This document shows, in pieces, positions 1 to 9,113 of a DNA stretch of 64,000 nucleotides; positions within the stretch are counted from its first letter, which is position 1, and every line of letters starts with the position of its first letter. The notes beneath the pieces are model-generated. The model did not search any database and was not told the DNA's origin. It saw nothing but the letters and a program-made list of their open reading frames with translations. The translations under genes and the position numbers were made by a program. The DNA comes from Pseudomonas sp. ML96 (GTDB lineage: Bacteria > Pseudomonadota > Gammaproteobacteria > Pseudomonadales > Pseudomonadaceae): the NCBI RefSeq assembly GCF_000761545.1, contig NZ_JPMY01000034.1, positions 1-64,000 of the forward strand, written 5' to 3'.

Positions 1-54
1 GGACACCGCCCTTTCACGGCGGTAACAGGGGTTCGAGTCCCCTAGGGGACGCCA
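1..54 (+). tRNA. tRNA-Glu (TTC), 5' end cut off by the window edge
   Basis: The visible part runs from the D-arm to the 3' CCA. The anticodon stem-loop CCGCCCTTTCACGGCGG carries anticodon TTC, followed by a T-arm (GGTTCGAGTCC) and the 3' acceptor half GGGGAC-G-CCA with encoded CCA. The 5' acceptor half lies outside the window. tRNA-Gly follows 17 bp downstream, so the two are probably co-transcribed. Confidence 0.95.
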
Positions 55-71
55 TTTTTACCAAGTTTCAT

Positions 72-147
<76 letters not shown>

Positions 148-158
148 AATTCACGAAA

Positions 159-184
159 CGCCACCCAATCGGGTGGCGTTTTCG
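159..184 (+). terminator. Intrinsic terminator of the tRNA-Glu/Gly unit
   Basis: A perfect stem CGCCACCC/GGGTGGCG with loop AATC is followed by TTTT. It sits 11 bp after the tRNA-Gly CCA. Confidence 0.85.
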
Positions 185-208
185 TTTGTGCGCGATTTAG
201 ACCATGTA

Positions 209-242
209 AAAAGGCCCGCCGGCGATGCCGAGCGGGCCTTTT
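209..242 (-). terminator. Terminator downstream of the PA2817-like gene
   Basis: AAAAGGCCCGC pairs with GCGGGCCTTTT around a 12-nt loop. The A/T flanks let it act on both strands. It lies 13 bp beyond the stop codon of the minus-strand gene. Confidence 0.8.
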
Positions 243-255
243 GGTGTGCGTAGCC

Positions 256-666
256 TTAGTGCTTGGCGCTGTCGTCGGGCAGAGCCAGCAGCTGCTTTTC
301 GCGGTTCCAGTCGAACGGCTCGTCGTTCTCTTCGGCTTCGAAGCGGCGCTCGTCCAGGCGCTGGTACATGTCGATCTCGGCATCCGGCATGAAGTGCAGG
401 CAGTCGCCGCCGAAGAACCACAGCAGGTCTCGTGGTACCAGGTGGGCGATCTGCGGGTAGCGATGGAAGACCTGGCTGATGATGTCCTGGCCCAGGTACT
501 GGCTGCTCTCCGGGTCGACCGGCAGTTGTGCCAGCAGCTCGTCGAAGCGCTCGAGGAACAGCGCGTGGGTGTCGTCCTCCACCTGTTCGGCTTCGCCCAG
601 GGCGACCAGGATTCCGCGCAGGTGGGCAAGCAGGGCGAGGTGGTGGTCGAGGTAGGCAGTGGCCAT
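256..666 (-). CDS. Conserved Pseudomonas hypothetical protein (PA2817-like)
   Basis: 136 aa, with no signal peptide and no membrane segment. It is acidic and predicted mostly helical, with conserved-looking aromatic stretches (HRYPQIAHLVPRDLLWFFGG near residue 70). I recognise it as the small hypothetical next to fadE and tRNA-Glu/Gly in Pseudomonas (PA2817 family, from memory); I know of no assigned function. The start is ATG 666 with AGGA about 9 bases upstream. A terminator on each side (209-242 and 680-720) suggests it is transcribed alone. Longer overlapping ORFs on both strands have nonsense-like composition and were rejected. Confidence 0.8.
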   Translation of the reverse strand: MATAYLDHHLALLAHLRGILVALGEAEQVEDDTHALFLERFDELLAQLPVDPESSQYLGQDIISQVFHRYPQIAHLVPRDLLWFFGGDCLHFMPDAEIDMYQRLDERRFEAEENDEPFDWNREKQLLALPDDSAKH

Positions 667-679
667 GGCGGGTGTCCTG

Positions 680-720
680 TAAAACGAAAACGGGCGCGGA
701 GTATAAGTCTCCGCGCCCGT
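680..720 (-). terminator. Terminator of fadE
   Basis: An 11-bp stem, ACGGGCGCGGA with TCCGCGCCCGT, has a 9-nt loop. On the minus strand it is followed by a T-rich run (TTTTCGTTTT). It lies 19 bp past the fadE stop. Confidence 0.85.
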
Positions 721-738
721 GCTGTCCCCAACCGCCGC

Positions 739-3183
739 TCAGCGCACCTTGCCGCGGCTCAGTTTGAGATCCTCCTTGGCGAAGTCGTCGACATCGATGA
801 CCCGGCGCCGCGCCGCGTCTGCTTGGTGCAGTTGCGCTGCCTCCTCACTGCTCAGGTGCTGCTCGCGCAGCGCAGCATCGATCTCGTGCTCGCCGGGACG
901 CGGCAGCAGGCCAGACTTGAGCGCCTTGTGCAGCTTGCGCTGGGTCTCGGCCGTGCCATCGAGCAGCTCGACCGCCTGCTGCAGGGCTGCGACCGGGTCA
1001 TTCGCGCCGCGCGGGCGGTAGCAGCCGTCGAGCAGGCTCTCCAGGGCATGGTCGCCACGCGTGCGCCCGAGAATCGCCGCGACTTCCGCATCCAGCTCGT
1101 CGCTCGGCCCGCGGTGGCGGCGGCCGAGGGGGAAGACCAGCGCCCGCAGCAGGTAGCCGAAGGCGCGGTTGGGGAAGTTGCCGAGCAGCTCCTCCAGTGC
1201 CTGTTCGGCCAGGCCGAGGTTTTCCTCCAAGGCCCAGCGCAGCAGCGGTTGCAGTGCTTCGGGGTTGCCCAGGTCGTGATAGCGCTTGAGTGCGGCGCTG
1301 GCCAGGTAGAGATGGCTGAGCACGTCGCCGAGGCGCGCGGACAGCCGTTCGCGGCGTTTCAGCTCGCCACCCAGCAGCATCATGGTGCTGTCGGCCAGCA
1401 GGGCGAAGGCGGCGGCCAGGCGGTTGAGGGCGCGGAAGTAGGGACGGCTGAGGTTGTCGCCCGGCACGTTGCCGAAACGGCTGAAGCTCAGGCCGTGGAG
1501 CAGGGCGCCGGCAGCATTGCCGACAGCGAAGCCGACATGCTTCATCAATAGCCGGTCGAACTCCAGCAGTGCCTGTTCGTGATCTTCGCGGCCCGCCAGG
1601 GCCATTTCATCCAGTACGAACGGATGGCAGCGGATGGCGCCCTGGCCGAAGATCATCAGATTGCGCGAGAGGATGTTGGCGCCCTCGACCGTGATCGACA
1701 CCGGCACGCCCTGCCAGGCGCGCGCCAGGTAGTTGTTGGGACCCATGATGATGGCCTTGCCGCCGTGCACGTCCATGGCGTGGCCGATGCATTCACGGCC
1801 GCGCTCGGTCAGGTGGTACTTGAGGATGGCCGACAGCACCGAGGGCTTCTCGCCCAGGTCCACCGCGCTGGCGGTGAGGGTGCGCGCCGCGTCCATCATC
1901 CAGGCGTTGCCGGCGATACGCGCCAGCGCTTCCTGGATGCCCTCGAAGGCGGCCAGCGGTACGCCGAACTGCTCGCGCACGCGGCAGTACTGGCCACTGA
2001 CCAGGCCCGACATCTTCGCCGCGCCAGTACCGCCGGCGGGCAGGGAGATGGAGCGGCCCACGGACAGGCAGTTCATCAGCATCATCCAGCCCTTGCCAAG
2101 GTACTCCTGGCCGCCGATCAGGCAGCTCAGCGGCACGAACACGTCCTTGCCGGCATTGGGGCCGTTCATGAAGGCGGCGCCCGAGGGCAGGTGGCGGCGA
2201 CCGATCTCCACGCCGGGGGTATCGGTCGGGATCAGCGCCAGGCTGATGCCGAGTTCTTCCTGGTCACCGAGCAGATGGTCCGGGTCATAGGCCTTGAAGG
2301 CCAGGCCGAGGAGGGTGGCTACCGGGCCGAGGGTGATGTAGCGCTTCTCCCAGTTCAGGCGCAGGCCGAGCACTTCCTCGCCGTTCCACTGGCCCTTGCA
2401 GATGATGCCGGTATCCGGCATGGCGCCGGCGTCGGAACCGGCCAGCGGGCCGGTGAGGGCGAAGCAGGGAATTTCCTCGCCGCGGGCCAGGCGCGGCAGG
2501 TAATGCTGGCGTTGTTCATCGGTGCCGTAGTGCAGCAGCAGCTCGGCCGGGCCGAGCGAGTTGGGCACCATCACAGTGGAGGCGAGGTCGCCGGAGCGGG
2601 TCGACAGCTTCATCACAACCTGCGAGTGGGCGTAGGCGGAGAAGCCCTTGCCGCCGTACTCCTTGGGAATGATCAGGCCGAAGAAGCCGTTGCCCTTGAT
2701 GTGCTGCCAGGCCTTCTCCGGCAGGTCCAGCTGCTGGCCGATCTCCCAGTCGCTGACCATGCCGCACAGCTCTTCCACCGGGCCGTCGATAAAGGCCTGT
2801 TCCTCCTCGCTGAGTTTGGCGGCGGGGTAGTCGAGCAGCACCTGCCAGTCTGGGCGGCCGCTGAATAGCTGGCCATCCCACCACACCGTGCCGGCCTCGA
2901 TGGCATCGCGCTCGGTGGCGGACATCGGCGGCAGCACTTTCTGGAACCAACCGAACAAGGGGCCGGTGATCAGCTTGCGGCGCAACTCCGGCAGCGCGAT
3001 GGGGACGGCCACGCCCAGCCACAGCAACCAGAGCACCAGTTCCAGCCAGTCCGGCGCATCGCCGAACAGGCCGAGCAGGATCAGGTAACCGGCGACTATG
3101 CCCAGAGCGGGCAGGGCGGCCATGCGGGAATAGGCGAGATAGGCAACGCCGATGATGAGTAGTAACAGCCAGACAGCAAGCAT
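739..3183 (-). CDS. fadE: Acyl-CoA dehydrogenase FadE
   Basis: 814 aa, the same length class as E. coli FadE. It performs the first, FAD-dependent step of fatty-acid beta-oxidation (acyl-CoA to trans-2-enoyl-CoA). The N-terminus has two or three hydrophobic segments (residues 2-60), so the enzyme should sit on the inner membrane. The acyl-CoA dehydrogenase core follows from about residue 120, with the substrate/FAD-loop motif FALTGPLAGSDAGAMPDTG and a C-terminal helical domain typical of the long FadE type (DUF1974-like). The start ATG 3183 has a strong GGAGG eight bases upstream; the open frame extends further but without support. It lies 217 bp downstream of fadL on the same strand, linking uptake and oxidation of fatty acids. 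Confidence 0.95.
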   Translation of the reverse strand: MLAVWLLLLIIGVAYLAYSRMAALPALGIVAGYLILLGLFGDAPDWLELVLWLLWLGVAVPIALPELRRKLITGPLFGWFQKVLPPMSATERDAIEAGTVWWDGQLFSGRPDWQVLLDYPAAKLSEEEQAFIDGPVEELCGMVSDWEIGQQLDLPEKAWQHIKGNGFFGLIIPKEYGGKGFSAYAHSQVVMKLSTRSGDLASTVMVPNSLGPAELLLHYGTDEQRQHYLPRLARGEEIPCFALTGPLAGSDAGAMPDTGIICKGQWNGEEVLGLRLNWEKRYITLGPVATLLGLAFKAYDPDHLLGDQEELGISLALIPTDTPGVEIGRRHLPSGAAFMNGPNAGKDVFVPLSCLIGGQEYLGKGWMMLMNCLSVGRSISLPAGGTGAAKMSGLVSGQYCRVREQFGVPLAAFEGIQEALARIAGNAWMMDAARTLTASAVDLGEKPSVLSAILKYHLTERGRECIGHAMDVHGGKAIIMGPNNYLARAWQGVPVSITVEGANILSRNLMIFGQGAIRCHPFVLDEMALAGREDHEQALLEFDRLLMKHVGFAVGNAAGALLHGLSFSRFGNVPGDNLSRPYFRALNRLAAAFALLADSTMMLLGGELKRRERLSARLGDVLSHLYLASAALKRYHDLGNPEALQPLLRWALEENLGLAEQALEELLGNFPNRAFGYLLRALVFPLGRRHRGPSDELDAEVAAILGRTRGDHALESLLDGCYRPRGANDPVAALQQAVELLDGTAETQRKLHKALKSGLLPRPGEHEIDAALREQHLSSEEAAQLHQADAARRRVIDVDDFAKEDLKLSRGKVR

Positions 3184-3399
3184 GAACGATCCTCCATGAT
3201 GACGGGGCGGGCCACGTCTGAGCATAGGCATGCCCTGCATCGGGCAGGGCGGAGAACGTGCTGGGCGGCGCCAGCGCGCCGGCCGCTTCGTTGATAGTGA
3301 CCGCCTGGGCCGGGAGTGAGTTCGGCTTTTTGCCCGGTATGGCTTGCAATGCGTGCCGGTCCGCGCGGCCAGGACACCTGCGCCGCGCAATGCCGCGAG

Positions 3400-5076
3400 T
3401 CAGAAGGTGTGGGTGAGCGCCAGGCCCAGGAAGTGAATACGGGTCTTGTATTCGCCTTTGAAGTTGCCGCCGTTACCGGTGCAGCGCACGCCGCTGTCGA
3501 CATACGGGCCGCCGCTGCCCGGCGCCCAGCCGGCCGGGGAGCAGCCATCGGTGTAGTCCATTTCGCCACTATCGAACTGCACGAAGCTGTAGGCGAAGTC
3601 TAGGGCGGTGTCTTCGTACAGCTGGTAGTTGGCGCCGAAAGAGAGCCAGTAGCGATCGGCATCGGGGAAGCCTGGGTGGCGATAGCTCGAGCTCGGTACA
3701 GGGGTCTTGTCGTAGGCCATACCGGTCCTCAGCAGGAGCCGGTCGGAGTATTGGTAATTCATGCCGACGGCGATCTTGTAGGTGTCGTTCCAGTCCTGTT
3801 TGACGTTGAGATCGCCCTCGGTCACCCCGTTGAAATAGGGGTAACCGGGGACCTGATCGATGGCCACGCCGATGGTGTCTAGCCGTGAGTGGCGGGTAAA
3901 AGTGACATCGGCCATCAGTGCGATCTTGGAATTCAGCTGATGGAAGGCGTTGAACGACAGCGATTCTGGCGTCTCGATGGAGCTGCTACCGTCGGAGTTG
4001 GGGTGCAGGCGAGCGGCGGCGAACGAGCCGGGGTTGATCCAGTTGTCACGGTTGAGCACCTGACCTAGTGCAGCCAGGTCGGGGATGCCGGGCAATACGC
4101 CGGTCAGGTCCGTGGATGGGTCGGGTACGGTGCCCTGCACGTCGGCGAAGCTCCACTTGGTCTCGCCCTTCAGGGTGTGTTTGATGCGCGAACGATAGGC
4201 AACGCCGAAGCGGGTACTTTCGGTAGGTTCCCACAGATAGCCGACGTTCCAGCCAAAGCCCCAGTCGTCGCCCTTGGCGCGGAAATAGCCATCGCCCTGC
4301 ACGTTGTCGGCGAAGTTGCTGGCCACGCAGTCGACGAATTCATCGCGTGCCAGGCCGGGGCTGCAGCTGCTGATTTCGCTTGGAATGACCAGGCCGAACG
4401 GGTCGAACTGTCCGAGCACCGAAGCCAGGAAGGTATTGCTGTAATTGGCATCGACGAACTGGCCTGCCAGCTGCCGGGACGCGCCTTTCACGTCGGCCGC
4501 ACCGCGCTGGATGGACTTGATGTACTGGGCCGACACGCCCAAGCCGAAGCTATGGTGCTCGTTGAGGCGGAAGGCCAGGCTGGGGTTGAGATTGACCGTC
4601 TCCAGGCTGGCCGACTGGATGCCATAGCGGCCACTCCAGTCTTCCTCATAGTCCAACTTGGCACCGAACGGCGTGAACATGCCGAAGCCGATGGTGAACT
4701 GGTCGTTGAGTTGTTTCGAGGCGTAGAAGTTGGGGGCCGCCGCTGCATCCGGCAGGAAGGAGCCGGCGTCGCCATCGCCTTCACCGGTGGGGTTACCGAA
4801 CATGTCCGTGGTGCCCTTGTCCTCGTATTCACCGTCGGGGAAGAGGGTGGTCAGACCACCAGTCACCTGGGTGCCCTTGAGGCGGGCCAGGCCGGCCGGG
4901 TTGTAGAAAATGGTCGATGGATCGGCGGCCTCCGCGCCGTTGGCGTGGGCGGTGCCCTGGGCTGAAACCGATTGCGAACCGAAGTGGTATCCGGACGCCA
5001 GGCCGTAAGGCGAGGCAAGGGCCAGACTGCCGCCACAAAGGGCGCCCAGCCAGCATGCAGTACGAGTTCTTGTCAT
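3400..5076 (-). CDS. fadL: FadL/OmpP1-type outer-membrane long-chain fatty-acid transporter
   Basis: 558 aa with a Sec signal peptide (cleavage probably after SLALAS or GLAS, residues 20-30). The mature N-terminus carries the FadL hatch signature: SVSAQGTAHANGAEAADPS, then STIFYNPAGLARLKGT. The rest has the alternating pattern of a 14-strand barrel and ends in a terminal Phe (ALTHTF), the usual BAM recognition end. It carries long-chain fatty acids across the outer membrane, in keeping with fadE downstream. ATG 5076 is preferred because GGAG lies nine bases upstream; an in-frame TTG five codons earlier is not needed. It contains Cys pairs in extracellular loops (for example near residues 240-260), which may form disulfides. 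Confidence 0.93.
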   Translation of the reverse strand: MTRTRTACWLGALCGGSLALASPYGLASGYHFGSQSVSAQGTAHANGAEAADPSTIFYNPAGLARLKGTQVTGGLTTLFPDGEYEDKGTTDMFGNPTGEGDGDAGSFLPDAAAAPNFYASKQLNDQFTIGFGMFTPFGAKLDYEEDWSGRYGIQSASLETVNLNPSLAFRLNEHHSFGLGVSAQYIKSIQRGAADVKGASRQLAGQFVDANYSNTFLASVLGQFDPFGLVIPSEISSCSPGLARDEFVDCVASNFADNVQGDGYFRAKGDDWGFGWNVGYLWEPTESTRFGVAYRSRIKHTLKGETKWSFADVQGTVPDPSTDLTGVLPGIPDLAALGQVLNRDNWINPGSFAAARLHPNSDGSSSIETPESLSFNAFHQLNSKIALMADVTFTRHSRLDTIGVAIDQVPGYPYFNGVTEGDLNVKQDWNDTYKIAVGMNYQYSDRLLLRTGMAYDKTPVPSSSYRHPGFPDADRYWLSFGANYQLYEDTALDFAYSFVQFDSGEMDYTDGCSPAGWAPGSGGPYVDSGVRCTGNGGNFKGEYKTRIHFLGLALTHTF

Positions 5077-5568
5077 TATTCTCGACTCCAACTAACCGAA
5101 GAAGGGCTTTTGCGGCCCCACCAAAGCGCCTGGTTGGAGCGATCGAGTTCCCTGATCGCGCCTGGCAGAGGACGCTTCAGGAAAAGTGACAATTTGTTTC
5201 GCGCGGCTGTTCCAGCGAAACGAAGGGGGGCTGGAGGCCAGGTCAAATCCGGCCATCTGCCGATCGAGCAAGCCAGTACGGGCTCATCGCGATGTCCGAA
5301 GGGCATGTTCTGGTGTGAGAGGGGCAACTGCTAGAGCGGTTTCAGCATTCCGTCCAAGCGCTGGCACGAACATTCGAGCGATGGGGTTAATCACGTCAAA
5401 TGGCCACCATCGCAGCGAAGATGGCCGGATTTGATCGGATGAACGGTCATAAGCGGTGGCAGGTAAACCATGCCTGCCGTCGATGATCACCATCGATATT
5501 CACCACCGTGCTCTGGCCGGCAGCCATGCTAGGGTGCGAGCTGCCAAATGACCGAACCAAGGAATGAC
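5077..5568. other. Long intergenic region between fadL and the GST gene, with inverted repeats
   Basis: There is no convincing ORF in these 490 bases; the open frames are short and of poor composition. It must contain the divergent promoters of fadL and the GST gene. Two inverted repeats stand out. A perfect 16-bp pair lies at 5243-5258 (TCAAATCCGGCCATCT) and 5419-5434 (its exact reverse complement). A smaller GTTTCGC/GCGAAAC pair lies at 5196-5221. A GGCAGG/CCTGCC hairpin sits near 5458-5478, just before the GST gene. Confidence 0.6.
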
Positions 5569-6189
5569 ATGCTGACGATCTGGGGGCGCAGAAACTCCAC
5601 CAACGTACGCAAGGTGCTCTGGTGTGCCGAGGAGGCTGGCATCGCCTACCAGGCTCTGGATGCCGGAGGTGCTTTCGGGCTCGTCGACGAGCCTGCGTAT
5701 CGGCTGAAGAACCCCAATGGCCTGGTACCGATGATCGAAGATGGTGACCTCATACTCTGGGAGTCGAATGCCATCGTCCGATACTTGTCTGCCGCCTATG
5801 CCGAGGAGTCGCTCTGGCTGACAGATCCGCGTCAGCGCTCCGCCGGCGACAAATGGATGGACTGGACCACCAGCGCCTTTGCTCCAGTGTTCCGTGATCT
5901 GTTCTGGGGGCTCGTACGCACGCCACTGGAGCAACGCGATACTGCTGTCATAGAGCGAGCACGGACTCGTTGTGCCGAGCTCCTGGCAATTGCCGATGCT
6001 GAGTTGGCGAAGCGGCCGTGGTTGTCTGGAGAGCGCTTCGCCATGGGCGACATCCCGTTGGGTAGTTTCGCCTATGCCTGGTTCGAGATGCCTATCGAGC
6101 GCCCACCGCTGCCGTATCTGGAGCAATGGTATGCGCAGCTGTGTGAGCGTCCGGCCTTTCGCACGGCGGTGATGACGCCGCTAACCTGA
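5569..6189 (+). CDS. Glutathione S-transferase family protein
   Basis: 206 aa with a two-domain GST fold. The N-terminal thioredoxin-like domain begins LTIWGRRNSTNVRKVLWCAEE, with Ser/Asn at the usual catalytic position, and has the cis-Pro segment NPNGLVPMIED and the ESNAIVRYL glutathione-binding motif. The helical C-terminal domain contains WLSGERFAMGDI, the usual N-capping box region. It should conjugate glutathione to electrophiles or reduce peroxides in the cytoplasm; the substrate is unknown. ATG 5569 is chosen because AAGGA lies six bases upstream; an in-frame ATG at 5548 has no ribosome site. It has the same neighbours as in P. aeruginosa (before the YadGH pair), but 70 bp separate it from yadG. 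Confidence 0.9.
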   Translation: MLTIWGRRNSTNVRKVLWCAEEAGIAYQALDAGGAFGLVDEPAYRLKNPNGLVPMIEDGDLILWESNAIVRYLSAAYAEESLWLTDPRQRSAGDKWMDWTTSAFAPVFRDLFWGLVRTPLEQRDTAVIERARTRCAELLAIADAELAKRPWLSGERFAMGDIPLGSFAYAWFEMPIERPPLPYLEQWYAQLCERPAFRTAVMTPLT

Positions 6190-6259
6190 AACATATGGTT
6201 GCATTCGTCGTCACCGACACGTTATCTAACGACCCTCTTTTTCAAGGCCCTGACCGTTC

Positions 6260-7192
6260 ATGAGTACCGCTCTGTCCATTCGACAGCTCACCAAGACCTA
6301 CGCCAACGGCTTCCAGGCCCTCAAGGGCATCGACCTCGATGTCGCCGAAGGCGATTTCTTCGCTCTGCTGGGCCCCAATGGCGCCGGCAAGTCGACCACC
6401 ATCGGCATTCTCTCCACCCTGGTGAACAAGAGCGGCGGCTCGGTCGAAGTGTTCGGCCACGACCTCGACCGCGATCCCTCCGGCCTCAAGCGCTGCCTGG
6501 GCGTGGTGCCGCAGGAGTTCAACTTCAACCAGTTCGAGAAGTGCTTCGACATCCTCACCACCCAGGCCGGCTACTACGGTATTCCGCTGAAGCTGGCCAA
6601 GGAGCGTGCCGAGCAGTACCTGACCCAGCTCGGCCTGTGGGACAAGCGCGACAGCGCCTCGCGCGAGCTGTCCGGTGGCATGAAGCGCCGGCTGATGATC
6701 GCCCGTGCGCTGATCCACCAGCCGCGCCTGCTGATCCTCGACGAGCCCACCGCCGGCGTGGACATCGAGCTGCGCCGCTCGATGTGGAGCTTCCTCACCG
6801 AGCTGAACCAGCAAGGCATCACCATCATCCTCACCACCCATTACCTGGAGGAGGCCGAGCAGCTCTGCCGGCATATCGGCATCATCGACCACGGGCGCAT
6901 CGTCGAGCGCTCCAGCATGAAGGACCTGCTCAAGACTCTGCACGTCGAGACCTTCCTGCTCGACCTCAAGGAGTCGACCCTGGTCATGCCGCAACTGGTC
7001 GGCTACCCGGCGCGGATGGTCGATGACCATACCCTGGAGGTGCAGGTGGAGAAGAGCCAGGGCGTCAACGAGCTGTTCCGCCAGCTGGCGGCGCAGAAGG
7101 TCGAAGTGCTCAGCCTGCGTAACAAGAGCAACCGTCTCGAGGAGCTGTTCGTGTCCCTGGTCGAGAAGAACCTGGCGAAGGTGGCGCAATGA
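6260..7192 (+). CDS. yadG: ABC exporter ATP-binding protein, YadG type
   Basis: 310 aa. Walker A is GPNGAGKS (near residue 39), the signature is LSGGMKRR, Walker B is LLILDEP and the switch His is in TTHYLEEAEQLCRHIG. The sequence closely follows E. coli YadG along its whole length, including the C-terminal part LRNKSNRLEELFVSLVEKNL. It energises the membrane partner encoded next, with ATGA overlap at 7189-7192. The transported substrate of YadGH is not established; the family belongs to the ABC-2 type exporters. The Shine-Dalgarno site is weak (AAGG about 11 bases upstream). Confidence 0.93.
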   Translation: MSTALSIRQLTKTYANGFQALKGIDLDVAEGDFFALLGPNGAGKSTTIGILSTLVNKSGGSVEVFGHDLDRDPSGLKRCLGVVPQEFNFNQFEKCFDILTTQAGYYGIPLKLAKERAEQYLTQLGLWDKRDSASRELSGGMKRRLMIARALIHQPRLLILDEPTAGVDIELRRSMWSFLTELNQQGITIILTTHYLEEAEQLCRHIGIIDHGRIVERSSMKDLLKTLHVETFLLDLKESTLVMPQLVGYPARMVDDHTLEVQVEKSQGVNELFRQLAAQKVEVLSLRNKSNRLEELFVSLVEKNLAKVAQ

Positions 7193-7968
7193 GCCCGGAA
7201 CTCGCCTCCAACTGGGTCGCCCTGCAGACCATCGTGCGCCGCGAAGTGCGGCGCTTCATGCGCATCTGGCCGCAGACCCTGGTGCCGCCGGCCATCACCA
7301 TGGCCCTGTACTTCGTGATCTTCGGTCGCCTGATCGGCAGTCAGGTCGGCGGTGTCGGCCAGTTCAGCTACATGGAGTTCATCGTGCCCGGGCTGATCAT
7401 GATGTCGGTGATCACCAACTCCTACAGCAACGTGGTATCGAGCTTCTTCAGCAGCAAGTTCCAGCGCAATGTCGAGGAGCTGCTGGTGTCGCCGGTATCG
7501 CCGCACACCGTTCTGATCGGCTACACCATCGGCGGCGCCCTGCGCGGCCTGGCGGTGGCCTTCATCGTCACCCTGCTGTCGCTGTTCTTCACCCATCTGC
7601 AGGTACATCACCTGGGCGTGACGGTGCTGGTGATCCTGCTCACCGCGATCACCTTCTCCCTGGGCGGCTTCATCAACGCGGTGTACGCGCGCAACTTCGA
7701 CGACATCTCGATCGTGCCGACCTTCGTGCTGACGCCGCTGACCTACCTGGGCGGGGTGTTCTACTCGATCAGCCTGCTGCCGCAGTTCTGGCAGACCGTG
7801 TCGCTGGTCAACCCGATCCTGCACATGGTCAACGCCTTCCGCTACGGCATCCTCGGCGTGTCCGACATCAATATCGGCATCGCCATCGGCATGATGCTGC
7901 TGGCCAGCAGCCTGCTCTACATCGTCTGCATCCACCTGCTGAAGAGCGGCAGGGGCATGCGCCAGTAA
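7189..7968 (+). CDS. yadH: ABC-2 type permease, YadH type
   Basis: 259 aa with six predicted transmembrane segments (about residues 30-50, 62-82, 108-132, 140-165, 172-192 and 228-248). The ABC-2 motif before the last segments is present (FVLTPLTYLGGVFYS...LVNPILHMVNAFRYG). It partners YadG; the start overlaps the yadG stop by four bases, which implies translational coupling. There is no accessory periplasmic protein nearby, so this is a two-component inner-membrane exporter. A G/C hairpin-like stretch with TTTTT near 7995-8016 may end the operon, but the stem is poor. Confidence 0.93.
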   Translation: MSPELASNWVALQTIVRREVRRFMRIWPQTLVPPAITMALYFVIFGRLIGSQVGGVGQFSYMEFIVPGLIMMSVITNSYSNVVSSFFSSKFQRNVEELLVSPVSPHTVLIGYTIGGALRGLAVAFIVTLLSLFFTHLQVHHLGVTVLVILLTAITFSLGGFINAVYARNFDDISIVPTFVLTPLTYLGGVFYSISLLPQFWQTVSLVNPILHMVNAFRYGILGVSDINIGIAIGMMLLASSLLYIVCIHLLKSGRGMRQ

Positions 7969-8090
7969 GCTCAGGCACTGGCGGGAAACATGGCGTCACA
8001 GGGTGGCGCCGTTTTTACATGTCGCTGACGATTTGCCGGGAGCAGAATCGCTAGACTTCCCGCTCAGTAAGATTCCATGAGGCAGTTTGG

Positions 8091-9113
8091 ATGATTGTCC
8101 GTCGCATGCTGTGGCCGCTGCTCCTGGGCCTGCTCGGAAATGGCCTGGTGATGGCCGAACAGGCGCCGCTGGTCGAGGTGGTCACACCGGAGCGGACGCT
8201 GGTGCGCGATGAGCTGGTGACCTTCGGTTCGCTGCGCTCGGACGAGTCGGCGACCATCCGCCCGGAGGTCGAGGGCCGAGTGGCCAGCCTGCATTTCCGT
8301 GAGGGCGAGGCGGTCAAGGCCGGCACCTTGCTGGTCAGCCTGGATGACGCCATCGCCCGCGCCGAACTGGCCCAGGCCCAGGCTAACCTGGGGCTGGCGG
8401 AGAAGAGCTTCGCGCGCAACCAGTTGCTGTTCAAACGCGGCGCCAGCAACGCCCAGACCCTCGACGAATCACAGTCCCAGCAGCAGGCGGCACTTGCCAG
8501 CCTGGCCCTAGCCCAGGCGCGCCTGGACAAGACGCAGATTCGCGCGCCTTTCGACGGCGTCCTCGGCCTGCGCCAGGTCAGCGTCGGCGACTACCTCAAT
8601 GCCGGCGACGACATCGTCAACCTGGAAGTACTCGACCCGCTCAAGGTCGACTTCCGAGTGCCGCAGAAGGCGGCCAGCCAGGTGCATGTCGAGCAGAGCG
8701 TGGAGCTGTCGCTGGATGCCTATGTCGGCGAGAGATTCATCGGCCAGATCATCGCCCTCAACCCGCGCCTGGATGAGGTCGGCCGTAGTCAGGCCATCCG
8801 CGCCCAGGTGGCCAATGCTGACCGGCGGCTCAAGCCCGGCCAGTTCGTCAAGGTTTCGGTGATCCTCGCCGAGCGCCCCAAGGCCCTGGTGATTCCCGAG
8901 GAAGCGGTGATGCCTATGGGCCAGCTGCTGTTCGTCAACCTGGTGGTGGATGGCAAGGTCGAGCGCCGGCAGATCCGCATCGGCCAGCGCCTGCGCGGCC
9001 GCGCCGAGGTTATCGAAGGGCTGCAGGGCAGCGAGACGGTGATCAGCGCCGGCTGGCAGAAGGTCGCTCCAGGGCGTGAGGTGCGCACCGTTCTGCGTGG
9101 TGAAGGCGCATGA
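8091..9113 (+). CDS. RND efflux periplasmic adaptor (membrane fusion protein)
   Basis: 340 aa with a signal peptide (residues 1-23, ending VMA-EQ) but no lipobox Cys, so it is probably periplasmic or anchored by the uncleaved N-terminus. The biotinyl-lipoyl half-motif (VEGRVASLHFREGEAVKAG) and its second half (IRAPFDGVLGLRQVSVGDYL) flank a helical hairpin (residues 85-145). Beta-barrel and membrane-proximal domains follow. It links the inner-membrane pump (next gene, ATGA overlap) to an outer-membrane channel that is not encoded here. The operon sits directly before copper-resistance genes, but the HAE-1-like partner argues for organic substrates rather than metal ions. Confidence 0.92.
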   Translation: MIVRRMLWPLLLGLLGNGLVMAEQAPLVEVVTPERTLVRDELVTFGSLRSDESATIRPEVEGRVASLHFREGEAVKAGTLLVSLDDAIARAELAQAQANLGLAEKSFARNQLLFKRGASNAQTLDESQSQQQAALASLALAQARLDKTQIRAPFDGVLGLRQVSVGDYLNAGDDIVNLEVLDPLKVDFRVPQKAASQVHVEQSVELSLDAYVGERFIGQIIALNPRLDEVGRSQAIRAQVANADRRLKPGQFVKVSVILAERPKALVIPEEAVMPMGQLLFVNLVVDGKVERRQIRIGQRLRGRAEVIEGLQGSETVISAGWQKVAPGREVRTVLRGEGA

